From Bordetella genomosp. 4 (GTDB lineage Bacteria > Pseudomonadota > Gammaproteobacteria > Burkholderiales > Burkholderiaceae_B), in contig NZ_NEVQ01000003.1 of assembly GCF_002261185.1 (NCBI RefSeq), forward strand, positions 390,304 through 454,303: a DNA stretch of 64,000 nucleotides. Direction: 5' to 3'. Shown here in pieces: positions 43,491 to 53,049 of this stretch (position 1 is the first letter of the stretch; each line of letters opens with the position of its first letter). Under the pieces are notes generated by a model. It ran no database searches. It had not been told where the DNA came from and saw nothing but the letters and a program-made list of their open reading frames with translations. Both the position numbers and the translations under genes were made by a program.

Positions 43491-44157
43491 AGACGAGCTC
43501 GAAATGGCCTCCTGGCTGGTGCGAGCGTTGGCGCAAAGCGGGTTTACCCCCGATCACGCGCCGGACGCCCGCAGTGCCGAGGCCATGATGAGCGCTCACG
43601 AATACGACGCCATCGTCATGGACCTGCGCTTGCCCGACAAGCACGGGCTGGTGGTGCTGCGCGACATGCGTAATCGTGACGACCGCACGCCAGTACTGCT
43701 GCTGACGGCGCAGGGCGCCTTGCAAGACCGTGTGCGGGGGCTCAATCTCGGCGCCGACGATTTCCTGACCAAGCCTTTCGCCCTGGAGGAGCTCGAGGCT
43801 CGTGTCGCGGCCTTGGTGCGCCGCAGCCGCGGGCGCCAGCAGCCCAGGCTGCAATGCGGTTCGTTGTCTTATGACGGCGAGAGCCGTGCTTTCACCCTGG
43901 ACGGTGTGCTGCTGCTGCTCACGCCGCGAGAGCACGCCGCCCTGGTGGCCCTGCTGACGCGCAGCGGCTATCCCGTCGACAAGGCCCAGTTGTTCGGCAA
44001 GGTATTTACCCAGGACAGCGAGTCCAGCCTGGACGCCATCGAAGTCGTGTTGCACCGGTTGCGTAAAAAACTGGCAGGAAGCGACGTACGCATCGTGACG
44101 GTGCGTGGATTGGGATACATGCTGGAAAGCAGCGTCAGTGAAACTGCCGAGCTCTGA
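43471..44157 (+). CDS. Two-component response regulator, OmpR/TctD-like
   Basis: A 228-residue DNA-binding regulator. The receiver domain has the acidic pair in VEDELEM, phospho-acceptor D51 in IVMDLRLPD, Thr in LLLTAQG and K101 in FLTKPFA. The C-terminal winged HTH contains [17 protein letters not shown] and [21 protein letters not shown]. The ATG lies inside rppH and the end overlaps the kinase gene by 20 bp, so the system is tightly packed and probably cotranscribed with rppH. Confidence 0.93.
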   Translation: MRILLVEDELEMASWLVRALAQSGFTPDHAPDARSAEAMMSAHEYDAIVMDLRLPDKHGLVVLRDMRNRDDRTPVLLLTAQGALQDRVRGLNLGADDFLTKPFALEELEARVAALVRRSRGRQQPRLQCGSLSYDGESRAFTLDGVLLLLTPREHAALVALLTRSGYPVDKAQLFGKVFTQDSESSLDAIEVVLHRLRKKLAGSDVRIVTVRGLGYMLESSVSETAEL

Positions 44158-45766
44158 CCGTTTTCGCTTGCCACTGTTCGGCATCCGCACGCTGTTGATC
44201 ACCCTGTTGTTGCCGGGAGTGATCCTGTTGTTGGTGATCGATAGTTGGAACGACTATCGAACCCTGTCTGCAATCACTAACGAAGCCTACGACAGTGCAC
44301 TGCTCGAGCCCGCACGCGTACTGGAAAGCAGCATCGAATTCACCGAAGCGGGGCAGTTGATCGTGACCACGCCGGTATATGCGCAGGTGATCCTGGAGTC
44401 CAAGGCAGGGCTGCGAAAATATTTTCGCATCGAAGAAATCTCTCCTCCGCTTCCCGAAGGCGCTGAAGTCGTACCTCCCTCGGGGCGGACGCTGGCCGGT
44501 ATGCCCGAACTGCCTCGTCCCCCCTCGTGGCCGTCTGCCCGGGGCGAGCCTATGTTTTTCAACAGCGTCTATCGCGATGATCCGGTGCGCGTGGTAGCCG
44601 TGTTACGCGACTTGTATTATCGAGGCCAACATCGGCAGGTGCTGGTGCTGGTGGCCGAAAGCATAGGCCGGCGGCTGCAGGCCGAGGAGGCGGCGCGGCG
44701 CCAGGAGTTGCTGCGTGATGCGCGTATGCTGGCGTTGGTTGCTATTCTGGTGTGGTGGGGTGTGGCCTGGTCGTTACGGCCGTTGACCCGATTGCGTAAT
44801 GATATCCGCGCTCGCTCTCCGGAGGACATGACGCCGTTGGATGCCTCGCGCGTTCCCAGCGAGGTGATTCCTCTGGTCGAGGCGGTGAACTATCACATCG
44901 AACGGCACCGGCGCGTGCTCGACGAGCAGGCGCAGTTCCTGGCCGATGCTTCGCATCAGTTGCGTACGCCAATGGCGATCATCCTCACGCAGGCGCAATA
45001 TGCGCTGCGAGAGCCCGATCCCAAACGGGCTCAAGAAGGATTGCGCGCGATCGTGGATCAGCTGGGGCGGACACGGCGTTTGACCGAGCAGTTATTGTCC
45101 TTGGCTCATGCCAGCCAGGGCGACTCCACTCCTCGCCAGCTATTGGATCTGAATGCGGTGGCGCGCAATGTCGTTTTGCAGTATCTGCCCTTGTCGCATG
45201 AAAAAGGGCAGGATCTGGGGTGGGTGGCGGCTGAGCCTACCGATGTGACAGTCCGCAATGCCCGGGCATTGCGTGCAGAGGAAACTGCCGGGACAACATC
45301 CGGTACTCCCGCCGAAACGAGTGAGGGCTTTGACGGGGACGACAGTGCTTCGGCCGTGCCGGTGTTGCCTGTGTTCGGCAGCGAGGCTGAATTGCATGAG
45401 GCATTATCGAATCTCTTGCACAACGCCATCCATTACGCACCTGTAGGTGCGCGGATCACCGTATCGGCGGCCTTGGCCGGTGATCGGGCCGAGATATCGG
45501 TATCTGATAACGGTCCAGGCATTGATGTCGCATCACGCCATCGCGCATTTGCCCGTTTCGATCGCCTGGGTTCGGGACGCGGTTCGGTGTCGTCTGGGTC
45601 GGGGTTGGGACTGTCCATCGCCCGAGCCTATGCGCGCCGCAATGCTGGCGACATCACACTGCGCGATGGCGAGCCCAATGCTCAGGGCGGTGTCGGGTTG
45701 GCGGCTGTGTTGTGGCTGCCATTGGCGATGCCCAAAGACGTCGCATTGGTGAGCGCTGCAGACTAG
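44138..45766 (+). CDS. Sensor histidine kinase with low-complexity insertion
   Basis: Membrane kinase paired with the preceding regulator (GTG start, 542 residues). A helix near 15-35 and another near 198-211 flank a periplasmic sensor of the TctE/QseC type. HisKA phospho-acceptor is H273 in DASHQLRTPMA; the ATPase domain has N429 in LLHNAIHYAP, DNGPGI and GSGLGLSIARAYARR. A Ser/Thr/Glu-rich insert at about 371-412 lies between the dimerisation and ATP-binding parts, which I do not know from relatives. Stimulus unknown; tricarboxylate sensing is one family possibility. Confidence 0.9.
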   Translation: MKLPSSDRFRLPLFGIRTLLITLLLPGVILLLVIDSWNDYRTLSAITNEAYDSALLEPARVLESSIEFTEAGQLIVTTPVYAQVILESKAGLRKYFRIEEISPPLPEGAEVVPPSGRTLAGMPELPRPPSWPSARGEPMFFNSVYRDDPVRVVAVLRDLYYRGQHRQVLVLVAESIGRRLQAEEAARRQELLRDARMLALVAILVWWGVAWSLRPLTRLRNDIRARSPEDMTPLDASRVPSEVIPLVEAVNYHIERHRRVLDEQAQFLADASHQLRTPMAIILTQAQYALREPDPKRAQEGLRAIVDQLGRTRRLTEQLLSLAHASQGDSTPRQLLDLNAVARNVVLQYLPLSHEKGQDLGWVAAEPTDVTVRNARALRAEETAGTTSGTPAETSEGFDGDDSASAVPVLPVFGSEAELHEALSNLLHNAIHYAPVGARITVSAALAGDRAEISVSDNGPGIDVASRHRAFARFDRLGSGRGSVSSGSGLGLSIARAYARRNAGDITLRDGEPNAQGGVGLAAVLWLPLAMPKDVALVSAAD

Positions 45767-46695
45767 GCGCTCAATTCTCCGGTATTTATTGTGCGGGCAT
45801 ATACCCCGGGCAGCCGTTCCGAAATAAAGTTCAGCAGCGCCCGTACTGCCGGCGACATGCCTCGGCGCGAGGGATAGATGCAGTGCACGATGCCTGTAGG
45901 CGCACGCCATTCCGGTAATACTTGTACCAACTGGCCCCGTCGCAATGCGTCATAGGTCGCCACGCTGGGGAGCAGGGCGATTCCCCGCCCTCGGACGGCT
46001 GCCTCAGTCAGCACAATGAAGTCGTTGCAGCACAGCCGGGGCTGCACTGACACTTCGACTTCTTCATTGGCGGCATTGCGCAGCCGCCAGCGCACGTCTG
46101 TTTGAGGGTCGTTAAAGCTCAGCGTGGCGTGCGCGGACAAGTCTTGGGGCGTGTCTGGCGTACCGCTGCGCTCCAAGTACGCCGGGCTGGCGACCATGGT
46201 GCTGCTGTCCTCGCCCAAATGTTTGACGACCAATTCCGCGTCGGTGTCCAGACGCGTACGTACACGTAACGCGAGGTCGACGCCCTCCCGAATCAGATCG
46301 ACGCGGCGATTGGTGGCCAGCACCTGTACGGACACCGACGGCCAGGTGTCCAGAAATTCCGGCAGCAACTGCGCCAACATTTGCTGGGCAATGGAGATGG
46401 GGCAACTGATGATGACGGGCCCGCAGGGTTGCGATTGCAGTTGGCGCATAGCCTCTTCTGCAGCGCGGGCCGACGCCGTCACTTCGCGGCAATAATGCAG
46501 ATAGCGTTCGCCTGCCAAGGTCAGCCGCAGCCGGCGGGTCGTCCGCTGCAACAGGCGTACGCCCAATGTTTCTTCCAAATGGGCGATGCGCCGCGACAGG
46601 CGCGATTTCGGGATATCCAGGGCGCGCGCCGCGGCGCTGAAACCGCCGTGTTCCACCACCTGAGAAAAAAAGTACAGGTCGTTCAAGTCTTGCAT
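45763..46695 (-). CDS. LysR-family transcriptional regulator
   Basis: A 310-residue regulator with the standard N-terminal HTH (DLYFFSQVVEHGGFSAAARA, LDIPKSRLSRRIAHLEETLG) and a periplasmic-binding-like effector domain. It belongs to the CrgA/AaeR-like branch by its QLQSQPCGPVIISCPISIAQ linker. Its stop codon overlaps the kinase stop codon on the opposite strand (shared CTAG). It lies 27 bp after the dehydrogenase gene on the same strand, possibly in one transcript. Confidence 0.92.
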   Translation of the reverse strand: MQDLNDLYFFSQVVEHGGFSAAARALDIPKSRLSRRIAHLEETLGVRLLQRTTRRLRLTLAGERYLHYCREVTASARAAEEAMRQLQSQPCGPVIISCPISIAQQMLAQLLPEFLDTWPSVSVQVLATNRRVDLIREGVDLALRVRTRLDTDAELVVKHLGEDSSTMVASPAYLERSGTPDTPQDLSAHATLSFNDPQTDVRWRLRNAANEEVEVSVQPRLCCNDFIVLTEAAVRGRGIALLPSVATYDALRRGQLVQVLPEWRAPTGIVHCIYPSRRGMSPAVRALLNFISERLPGVYARTINTGELSA

Positions 46696-46722
46696 GACGG
46701 CAGTTTCAGGGTTGAGCGATCG

Positions 46723-47628
46723 TTAATCTCGCAGACGCGTGATCAGGCTGGATGTATCCCAGCGGCCGCCGCCGGCGCGTTGTACATCGCCGTAGAACTG
46801 ATCCACCAGTGCCGTCAACGGCAAGCGGGCGCCATTGTTGCGGGCTTCGGCCAGCACCAATCCGAGATCCTTGCGCATCCAATCCACGGCAAATCCGAAA
46901 TCGAACTTGTCGTCCACCATGGTGCCGCCACGGTTTTCCATCTGCCAGCTCTGTGCGGCACCTTTGCTGATGACATCCAGCACGAGTTTCATGTCCAGAT
47001 TCGCGGCCTGGCCGAACGCAATGGCCTCCGACAGCCCCTGGACGATCCCGGCGATGCAGACCTGGTTCACCATTTTCGCCAATTGCCCCGCGCCTGGTGC
47101 GCCCACGAGCGTGACGGCACGGCCATAGGCTTGAGCAATGGGCTTGATGATGTCGAAGGCAGCTTGGTCGCCACCGCACATGATGGTCAACACTCCGTTG
47201 ACGGCGCCGGCCTGGCCTCCGGACACCGGGCCATCCACGAATTGAAGATTCAGTTCCCGGGCTTGTCCGTACAGTTCACGGGCCACGTTTGCGGATGCGG
47301 TGGTGTGGTCCACAAAAATGGCGCCCGGGGCCATGCCCGCAAACGCCCCGTCTTCGCCCAGCACCACGCTGCGCAAGTCATCGTCGTTGCCCACGCAGGC
47401 AAAAACGATCTGGGCGCCGGCAACGGCTTCGCGTGGGGTAGGGGCACTGCTGCCACCGAATTCTTGTGCCCAGGCTTTCGCCTTGGCTTCAGTGCGGTTG
47501 TACACCGTTACTTGGTGGCCGGCTTTCGCCAAATGGCCTGCCATGGGAAAGCCCATGACGCCCAAGCCAAGAAATGCGACTTTCTGGGGTACGACTTTGT
47601 CGTAATCCCTGGAACCGATGGATGCCAT
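46723..47628 (-). CDS. 3-hydroxyisobutyrate dehydrogenase-family oxidoreductase
   Basis: NAD(P)-dependent beta-hydroxyacid dehydrogenase, 301 residues from MASIGSRDYDKVV (GGAG ahead). Dinucleotide motif is VAFLGLGVMGFPMAGHL, substrate-binding DGPVSGGQAGAVNGVLTIM, and the catalytic Lys is in GQLAKMVNQVCIAG. Candidates are tartronate semialdehyde reductase, 3-hydroxyisobutyrate or threonate-type dehydrogenases. It follows the otn operon after a terminator, so a related hydroxy-acid role is likely but not shown. Confidence 0.88.
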   Translation of the reverse strand: MASIGSRDYDKVVPQKVAFLGLGVMGFPMAGHLAKAGHQVTVYNRTEAKAKAWAQEFGGSSAPTPREAVAGAQIVFACVGNDDDLRSVVLGEDGAFAGMAPGAIFVDHTTASANVARELYGQARELNLQFVDGPVSGGQAGAVNGVLTIMCGGDQAAFDIIKPIAQAYGRAVTLVGAPGAGQLAKMVNQVCIAGIVQGLSEAIAFGQAANLDMKLVLDVISKGAAQSWQMENRGGTMVDDKFDFGFAVDWMRKDLGLVLAEARNNGARLPLTALVDQFYGDVQRAGGGRWDTSSLITRLRD

Positions 47629-47708
47629 ACCAAATCTCCGGGTTGTTTGTGTCAAAACCTCAAACCTGAACGTTACCGCAATCCGCGCACAACTCGGTAC
47701 TTCAAGAG

Positions 47709-47750
47709 GAAAAAAAGCCCTCAGACTGTAGAGCAACTGAGGGCTTTCTT
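47709..47750 (-). terminator. Terminator at the end of the otn operon
   Basis: AAGCCCTCAG (47715-47724) and CTGAGGGCTT (47737-47746) form a 10-bp perfect stem, followed on the minus strand by a T run. It lies 37 bp past the denD stop codon. Confidence 0.85.
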
Positions 47751-47786
47751 CCTTACGGCCGCCGAAACGGCAGCGCGTTGCGCCGT

Positions 47787-48764
47787 TTATTTAGGCATAT
47801 CGTCTTCTTGATAGGCGCGGATCACGTCGGCATAGTTGCTGTCGGCCTGAAAGCCCAGCGATTTGGCACGCGTGGCGGCGAACTCGCCAGGCCAGGATTC
47901 CACGATCTTTTTGATGACCTCGTTAGGTTCCCACTTCACCAGATCTGCGACCTGATCGCCCGCGACCTCGCGCAGCGCATCCACCATGGCTTTCACGCTC
48001 ACCGACAGGCCGGGCAGGCTGATCGTGCGGGGGAAACCAATCGCATCGCCGTCCAATTCATGGCCATGGATGAGGTTTTCGATCGCATAGCGCGGCGACA
48101 TGAGCCACATCTTGGTCTCGGGCGAGACGGGGGCGACAGCGCTTTCGCCGTTCAAGGGTTCGCGCACGATGCCGCTGGCAAAACTCGATGCAGCGGCATT
48201 GGGTTTGCCTGGGCGTACGCTGATCGTGGGCATACGCAGGGTGCGGCCGTCGATAAAGCCTTTGCGGCTGTAATCAGACACCATCAATTCCCCAGAGACC
48301 TTCTGAGCACCATACGAACTCATCGGCGTGGGTGCCGTGTCGTCCTGCACGATGGCGGGCAGCTTGCCGCCGAACACGGCGACCGAACTGGTGAACACGA
48401 AACGAGGCTTGTGGCCGAGCTTGCGGCACAGTTCCAGCAGCTCGCGCGTGGCATCCAGATTGATGCGCATGCCCAGGTCGAAGTCAGCCTCAGCGGCGCC
48501 GCTGACGACGGCTGCCAGGTGGAACACCGAGGTCACGCTGGTGTCGATGACTTGGCGCAGTAGCGAGGCATCTGCGATGTCTCCGGTCACGACCTTGATG
48601 CGCGGGTCGTCCAGGTCCGTGGGGGCCACCATGTCCAGCAGAATGATCTGCTCGATCTTTTCGGGTTGGCCGCTGGCGCCTTTCAGTTCGCCGCGCTCCA
48701 GCAATTTCTTGGCCAGGCGTTTGCCCAGGAAACCGGCGCCGCCGGTAATCAGTACTTTACTCAT
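47787..48764 (-). CDS. denD: D-erythronate dehydrogenase
   Basis: Oxidises D-erythronate with NAD to the 2-oxo acid in four-carbon acid catabolism. Extended SDR of 325 residues with [20 protein letters not shown] at the N-terminus, FHLAAVVSG, Ser in [12 protein letters not shown] and YxxxK in [11 protein letters not shown]. The start at 48764 overlaps the otnI stop by ATGA. The identity rests on sequence style plus the surrounding otnI-otnC-otnK genes; other NAD-dependent epimerase-like dehydrogenases would look similar in isolation. Confidence 0.88.
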   Translation of the reverse strand: MSKVLITGGAGFLGKRLAKKLLERGELKGASGQPEKIEQIILLDMVAPTDLDDPRIKVVTGDIADASLLRQVIDTSVTSVFHLAAVVSGAAEADFDLGMRINLDATRELLELCRKLGHKPRFVFTSSVAVFGGKLPAIVQDDTAPTPMSSYGAQKVSGELMVSDYSRKGFIDGRTLRMPTISVRPGKPNAAASSFASGIVREPLNGESAVAPVSPETKMWLMSPRYAIENLIHGHELDGDAIGFPRTISLPGLSVSVKAMVDALREVAGDQVADLVKWEPNEVIKKIVESWPGEFAATRAKSLGFQADSNYADVIRAYQEDDMPK

Positions 48765-49561
48765 TTGTTGCTTTCCGAGTTGGCACGGTACGTACGCAGC
48801 CAGGCCAGGCCATCGCTCGTTGCCGCACGGGGTTTGTATTCGCATCCCACCCAGCCCTGGTAACCCAATTGGTCCAAGGTCTGGAAAATAAAGGGGGAAT
48901 TCAGTTCTTCGCCATCGGGCTCGTTGCGGCTCGGCACGCTGGCAATCTGGATGTGTCCGATCTGATCGAACATGGCGCGCAGTTTCATGACCACATCGCC
49001 TTCCATGATCTGGGCGTGATAGCAGTCGAACTGCACTTTCACGTTGTAGGCGCCGGTGGCGCGCACGACGTCCAGCGCGTCCTTTTGATAGCTCAGCAGA
49101 TAACCGGGCATATCGCGCTGGTTAATAGGTTCGAGCACGATAGTCAGGCCTGCGGCCTTGGCTTGTTCTGCGGCCCAGGCCACATTACGGGTGTACAGGT
49201 CCAGGCGTTCAGCGCGATTCGCGTCCGCCGGCAACAGGCCCGCCATGACGTGCACGCGTTGGTTGCCCAGCACTGTCGCGTATTCGATGGCGCGCGCGAT
49301 GGACTCCTTGAATTCCTGTTCGCGTCCCGGCAGCGACGAAATGCCGCGCTCGCCGCCAACCCAGTCGCCAGGAGCTGCGTTGAACAAGGCTTGTTCGATG
49401 CCGTTGTCAACCAGGCGCTGCTTGATCTCGGCAGCGGGAAAGTCGTAGGGGAATAGATATTCCACGCCTTCAAAACCGTCTTTCGCAGCCGCTGCGATGC
49501 GATCCAGGAAGGGCAGGTCTTGGTATAGAAAGCTGAGATTGGCGGCGAATTTCAATGACAT
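48761..49561 (-). CDS. otnI: 2-oxo-tetronate isomerase
   Basis: Interconverts 2-oxo- and 3-oxo-tetronate. A 266-residue TIM barrel of the hydroxypyruvate-isomerase type: [33 protein letters not shown], catalytic Glu in [43 protein letters not shown] and the second Glu in [12 protein letters not shown]. Pairing with DenD by a four-base overlap and with the kinase and decarboxylase upstream supports OtnI rather than hydroxypyruvate isomerase. Confidence 0.9.
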   Translation of the reverse strand: MSLKFAANLSFLYQDLPFLDRIAAAAKDGFEGVEYLFPYDFPAAEIKQRLVDNGIEQALFNAAPGDWVGGERGISSLPGREQEFKESIARAIEYATVLGNQRVHVMAGLLPADANRAERLDLYTRNVAWAAEQAKAAGLTIVLEPINQRDMPGYLLSYQKDALDVVRATGAYNVKVQFDCYHAQIMEGDVVMKLRAMFDQIGHIQIASVPSRNEPDGEELNSPFIFQTLDQLGYQGWVGCEYKPRAATSDGLAWLRTYRANSESNK

Positions 49562-49627
49562 TTTGGTAGCTCCGGGAAGTGCATACAGACTGGGCGCGGC
49601 CGATAGCGGCGCGCGCCCAGAGGGTGT

Positions 49628-50947
49628 TTAGCGATTCACCTCGTTCTTGTTCGTCAAGAACACGGCGACGGCGCCGAGCAGCAGCATGCCGGTCAACATA
49701 TACATGCCGGCCGCCGAACTCTTCGTGGCGTCATTCAACAGACCAATAGCGTACGGGCTGACAAAGCCGGCCAGGTTACCCACCGAGTTGATGACTGCAA
49801 TCCCTGCGACCGCACCCGTGCCGGACAGGAATGCCGTAGGCAGCGACCAGAACAAGGGCGAGCACGTCAGCGCACCGCCCGCCGCGACGGACAGAGCTAT
49901 CATTGCCAGCACCGTGTTGTCGGCGTAAGCGGCAGAGACTGCAAATCCGATCGCACCAAACGTAGCTGGAATGATCAAGTGCCAACGACGCTCACGCATG
50001 CGATCGGCATTGCGGCCGATCAAAATCATCGAGATCGCTGCAACTACAAAGGGAATGGCACTGATCAAACCGATATTGAATGCACCTTGTACTCCCGTGG
50101 ATTTCACCAGAGACGGCATCCAGAATGTCAGACCGTACTGACCCATGACAAAGCAGAAATAGATCAGACACATCCACCACACTCGCAGATCGGTGAATAC
50201 CGCTTTAGTGGTGCCGGGGCTGGTCTTGCTCTTGGATTTGGTCTCTGCCTCGATGTCGCGGGCAACGACCGCCTTTTCTTCGTCGGTCAGCCATTTGGCC
50301 GAACGCACGTCGTTATCCAGATAGAGCAGCGTCACGATACCCAGGACCAATGCGGGCAGCGCTTCGATGACAAACATCCATTGCCAGCCGCCATGGCCCA
50401 TATAGCCATTGAAATTCTGCATCAGGTAGCCGGACAGCGGCCCGCCGAAAATCCCTGACAATGGAATGGCCGCCATGAACACCGCGATCATTTTGGCGCG
50501 GCGATGTCCAGGGAACCAGTACGTCAGATACAGGATCACGCCGGGATAAAAGCCTGCCTCAGCCGCGCCCAACAGAAAGCGCAACACATAGAACTGCGTG
50601 GGCGTAGACACAAAAAAGAAGCAGCCCGACAAAATGCCCCACGTGATCATGATGCGCGCGATCCAGATGCGCGCGCCGACACGATTCATCAGCAAGTTGG
50701 ATGGCACTTCGAAAAAGAAGTATCCAATAAAGAACAAGCCTGCACCCAATCCGAACACGGTTTCCGAGAAACCCAGATCGATGGACATTTGCAGCTTGGC
50801 AAAACCGACGTTCACGCGATCCAGATAGGCGATGACATAGCAGACCATCAAGAAAGGCATGATGCGCCACGCGATCTTGGAATAGACGCGATTGGATTCC
50901 GAACTGGACACCGTGCCAACGGTATCCGTCACTGTTTGAGCAGTCAC
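49628..50947 (-). CDS. MFS sugar-acid transporter, ACS family
   Basis: A 439-residue permease with twelve hydrophobic segments. Family marks are AYLDRVNVGFAKLQM, GAGLFFIGYFFFEVPSNLL and GAAEAGFYPGVILYLTYWF. It lies between otnC and otnI in the threonate/erythronate operon and probably imports those acids. It closely resembles the truncated permease at the start of the window, so the two are likely paralogues for related substrates. Confidence 0.9.
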   Translation of the reverse strand: MTAQTVTDTVGTVSSSESNRVYSKIAWRIMPFLMVCYVIAYLDRVNVGFAKLQMSIDLGFSETVFGLGAGLFFIGYFFFEVPSNLLMNRVGARIWIARIMITWGILSGCFFFVSTPTQFYVLRFLLGAAEAGFYPGVILYLTYWFPGHRRAKMIAVFMAAIPLSGIFGGPLSGYLMQNFNGYMGHGGWQWMFVIEALPALVLGIVTLLYLDNDVRSAKWLTDEEKAVVARDIEAETKSKSKTSPGTTKAVFTDLRVWWMCLIYFCFVMGQYGLTFWMPSLVKSTGVQGAFNIGLISAIPFVVAAISMILIGRNADRMRERRWHLIIPATFGAIGFAVSAAYADNTVLAMIALSVAAGGALTCSPLFWSLPTAFLSGTGAVAGIAVINSVGNLAGFVSPYAIGLLNDATKSSAAGMYMLTGMLLLGAVAVFLTNKNEVNR

Positions 50948-50967
50948 TGTGCTCCTCCTGCTGTTTA

Positions 50968-51005
50968 TAAAAAAAGGTGACGAGCCCCGCTCGTGGCGGG
51001 ACTCG
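50968..51005 (-). terminator. Hairpin with T tract inside the otn operon
   Basis: On the minus strand CGAGTCCCGC (51005-50996) pairs with GCGGGGCTCG (50990-50981), with one G-T pair, then TCACC and seven T residues. It lies between otnC and the permease gene and would lower expression of downstream genes. Confidence 0.65.
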
Positions 51006-51025
51006 TAGATGACCGGCCTCAGGCG

Positions 51026-51688
51026 CTACCAGCGCGCCTTGAATGTCTGGCGCAATTCATCGATCGCGTCCTCGGACAGTGCCGTGCCTTGCCGTTGCAT
51101 CATGAGCCACAGCTTGGCGGTTTCTTCGAGCTCTTCCAGTGCAAAAGCCGCGTTGGACACCGAGTCGTGCCAGACGACGGGCCCCAGGCGTTCGAGCAGC
51201 ACGCCACGCACGCTGCTGGCCAATCCTGCGATCTGTTCCGCAACCTTTGGATCACCGGGGCGGTGATAGGGAATCAGCGGGATGTGGCCCACTTTCATGA
51301 CGTAATACGGCGTGATGGGCGGCACCACGTCTTCAGGCTTCCATACGCCGGCCAAGGTCAACGCGACCAGGTTGGTCGAGTGCGTGTGAACGACCGCGTT
51401 GGCTTGTGCATTGTTGGCGTAGACGTTGCGGTGCAATGCCAACGTCTTGGATGCGCGGGCACCAGAAATTTGTACGCCGTCGGTACCTACCTTGCTCAAT
51501 TGAGCAGGGTCCAGCATGCCCAGGCAGGCATCAGTGGGTGTGATCAACCAGCCATCGGGCAAGCGCGCGCTGATGTTTCCGGACGAGCCCACGGTGTAGC
51601 CACGATTGAACAGCGCCGCACCGATGCGGCAGATTTCCTCGCGCAGTGCGCTTTCCGCGTTCGCCGCGGCGTCGATAACGTTGACCAT
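51026..51688 (-). CDS. otnC: 3-oxo-tetronate 4-phosphate decarboxylase
   Basis: Class II aldolase-fold decarboxylase, 220 residues, forming dihydroxyacetone phosphate and CO2. Phosphate/zinc motifs are SSGNISARLPDGWLITPT and the metal-binding VVHTHSTNLVAL; a third His is probably in ERLGPVVWHDSVSNAAF. Its start shares one base with the otnK stop (TAATG). Context with OtnK and OtnI separates it from fuculose-phosphate aldolase. Confidence 0.91.
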   Translation of the reverse strand: MVNVIDAAANAESALREEICRIGAALFNRGYTVGSSGNISARLPDGWLITPTDACLGMLDPAQLSKVGTDGVQISGARASKTLALHRNVYANNAQANAVVHTHSTNLVALTLAGVWKPEDVVPPITPYYVMKVGHIPLIPYHRPGDPKVAEQIAGLASSVRGVLLERLGPVVWHDSVSNAAFALEELEETAKLWLMMQRQGTALSEDAIDELRQTFKARW

Positions 51689-52974
51689 TACAGGGATCCT
51701 CCGACCGCTTTCAGGGCTTTCTCAAAGAAGTCCACCGTGCCGAAATTGCCCGATTTCAAGGCCAGCGCCAATTGCGCATCGCCATTGCCGTCGATGGCGA
51801 CTGTCGCGGGCACACCAGGATCGATCTGCGGGCCGATACGCAGAGCGCGCACGTCCAGAGCCTGTACCACGGCGCCTGAGGTCTCGCCACCGGCGACCAC
51901 AAAGTGCGTAATGCCTTGTTCACGCAAGTTGCTCGCAATGGCCGCCAAGGCTTGCTCGACCAATTCTCCTGCGCGTTGCGTGCCTAGTTCTGCCTGCACT
52001 GCGCGGACTTCATCTGGCGTAGCGGTCGCATAGACCAGCACCGTTTTGGGGGCATGTTCTTGCGCAAACGCCAGTGCTTGTCCCACGACATCTTCGCCCT
52101 TTGCCAGCGCCAACGGATCAATGCGGAACGCGGGGTGAGAGGCCTTCCAGTGCGCGACCTGGCCGTTGGTGGCTTTGGACGCACTGCCTGCCAGGACAAC
52201 GCTTCGACCTTCGATGCCGGGTAGATCCGCGGCCGATCCTGTGGCGTTCAGCGCGCCGGTGCGCACGAAATTGGCTGGCAACCCGAGTGCAACACCCGAG
52301 CCGCCGGTAACCAGCGCCAGATCGCTGCATCCGGCGCCCAGTGTGTACAGGTCATCATTCGAAATTGCATCGGCAATCGCCATACGGACGCCGGCTTCGC
52401 GCAACGTCGCAATCTTCGCTTTGATGGCATCGGCACCTTTCTTGACGGTATTCGCGTCAATCAAACCCACTTTGGACGGTGTCTGACGTTGCAGCACACG
52501 GACCAGGTTCGCGTCGCGCATGGGCGTCAATGGATGGGTTTCCATGCCCGACTCATTAAGCAATGTGTCGTTCACAAACAAATGACCGTGATACACCGTG
52601 CGGCCGTTCTCGGGGAACGCGGGGCATGCGATCGTAAAGTCGGCGCCCAGTGCTTGCAGTAACGCGTCCGCAACGGGCCCGATATTGCCCTGATCGGTCG
52701 AGTCGAACGTCGAGCAGTATTTGAAGAAAAACTGCGTGCAGCCCTGCGTTTGCAGCCATTTCAAAGCGGCTAGCGACTGCTCGACGGCATCTTGCGGCGC
52801 GATGGTGCGCGATTTCAGTGCGACGACGATGGCGTCCACATCCTGCACCGGCGCAGCAGGCACGCCGATGGTTTGAATCGTGCGCATACCCTCGCGCACC
52901 AGCATGTTGGCCAAATCAGTAGCGCCGGTAAAATCGTCGGCGATGCAGCCCAGCAAAGGCTTACCAGATGTCAT
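51688..52974 (-). CDS. otnK: 3-oxo-tetronate kinase (DUF1537 family)
   Basis: ATP-dependent kinase phosphorylating 3-oxo-tetronate at C4. The 428-residue protein starts MTSGKPLLGCIADDFTGATDLANMLV, where ADDFTGATD is the signature of the four-carbon acid sugar kinase N-domain. FKYCSTFDSTDQGNIGPVAD and the C-terminal ATP-binding region THFVVAGGETSGAVVQAL with GPQIDPGVP are intact. First enzyme gene after ltnD, 75 bp away. Confidence 0.93.
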   Translation of the reverse strand: MTSGKPLLGCIADDFTGATDLANMLVREGMRTIQTIGVPAAPVQDVDAIVVALKSRTIAPQDAVEQSLAALKWLQTQGCTQFFFKYCSTFDSTDQGNIGPVADALLQALGADFTIACPAFPENGRTVYHGHLFVNDTLLNESGMETHPLTPMRDANLVRVLQRQTPSKVGLIDANTVKKGADAIKAKIATLREAGVRMAIADAISNDDLYTLGAGCSDLALVTGGSGVALGLPANFVRTGALNATGSAADLPGIEGRSVVLAGSASKATNGQVAHWKASHPAFRIDPLALAKGEDVVGQALAFAQEHAPKTVLVYATATPDEVRAVQAELGTQRAGELVEQALAAIASNLREQGITHFVVAGGETSGAVVQALDVRALRIGPQIDPGVPATVAIDGNGDAQLALALKSGNFGTVDFFEKALKAVGGSL

Positions 52975-53049
52975 GACGGAGATCCTGGGATAGCAGAGAA
53001 AAAAGGTTGAATATGCTGTGTGCCTGCGGCTTTGATGCAGGTACGGCGT

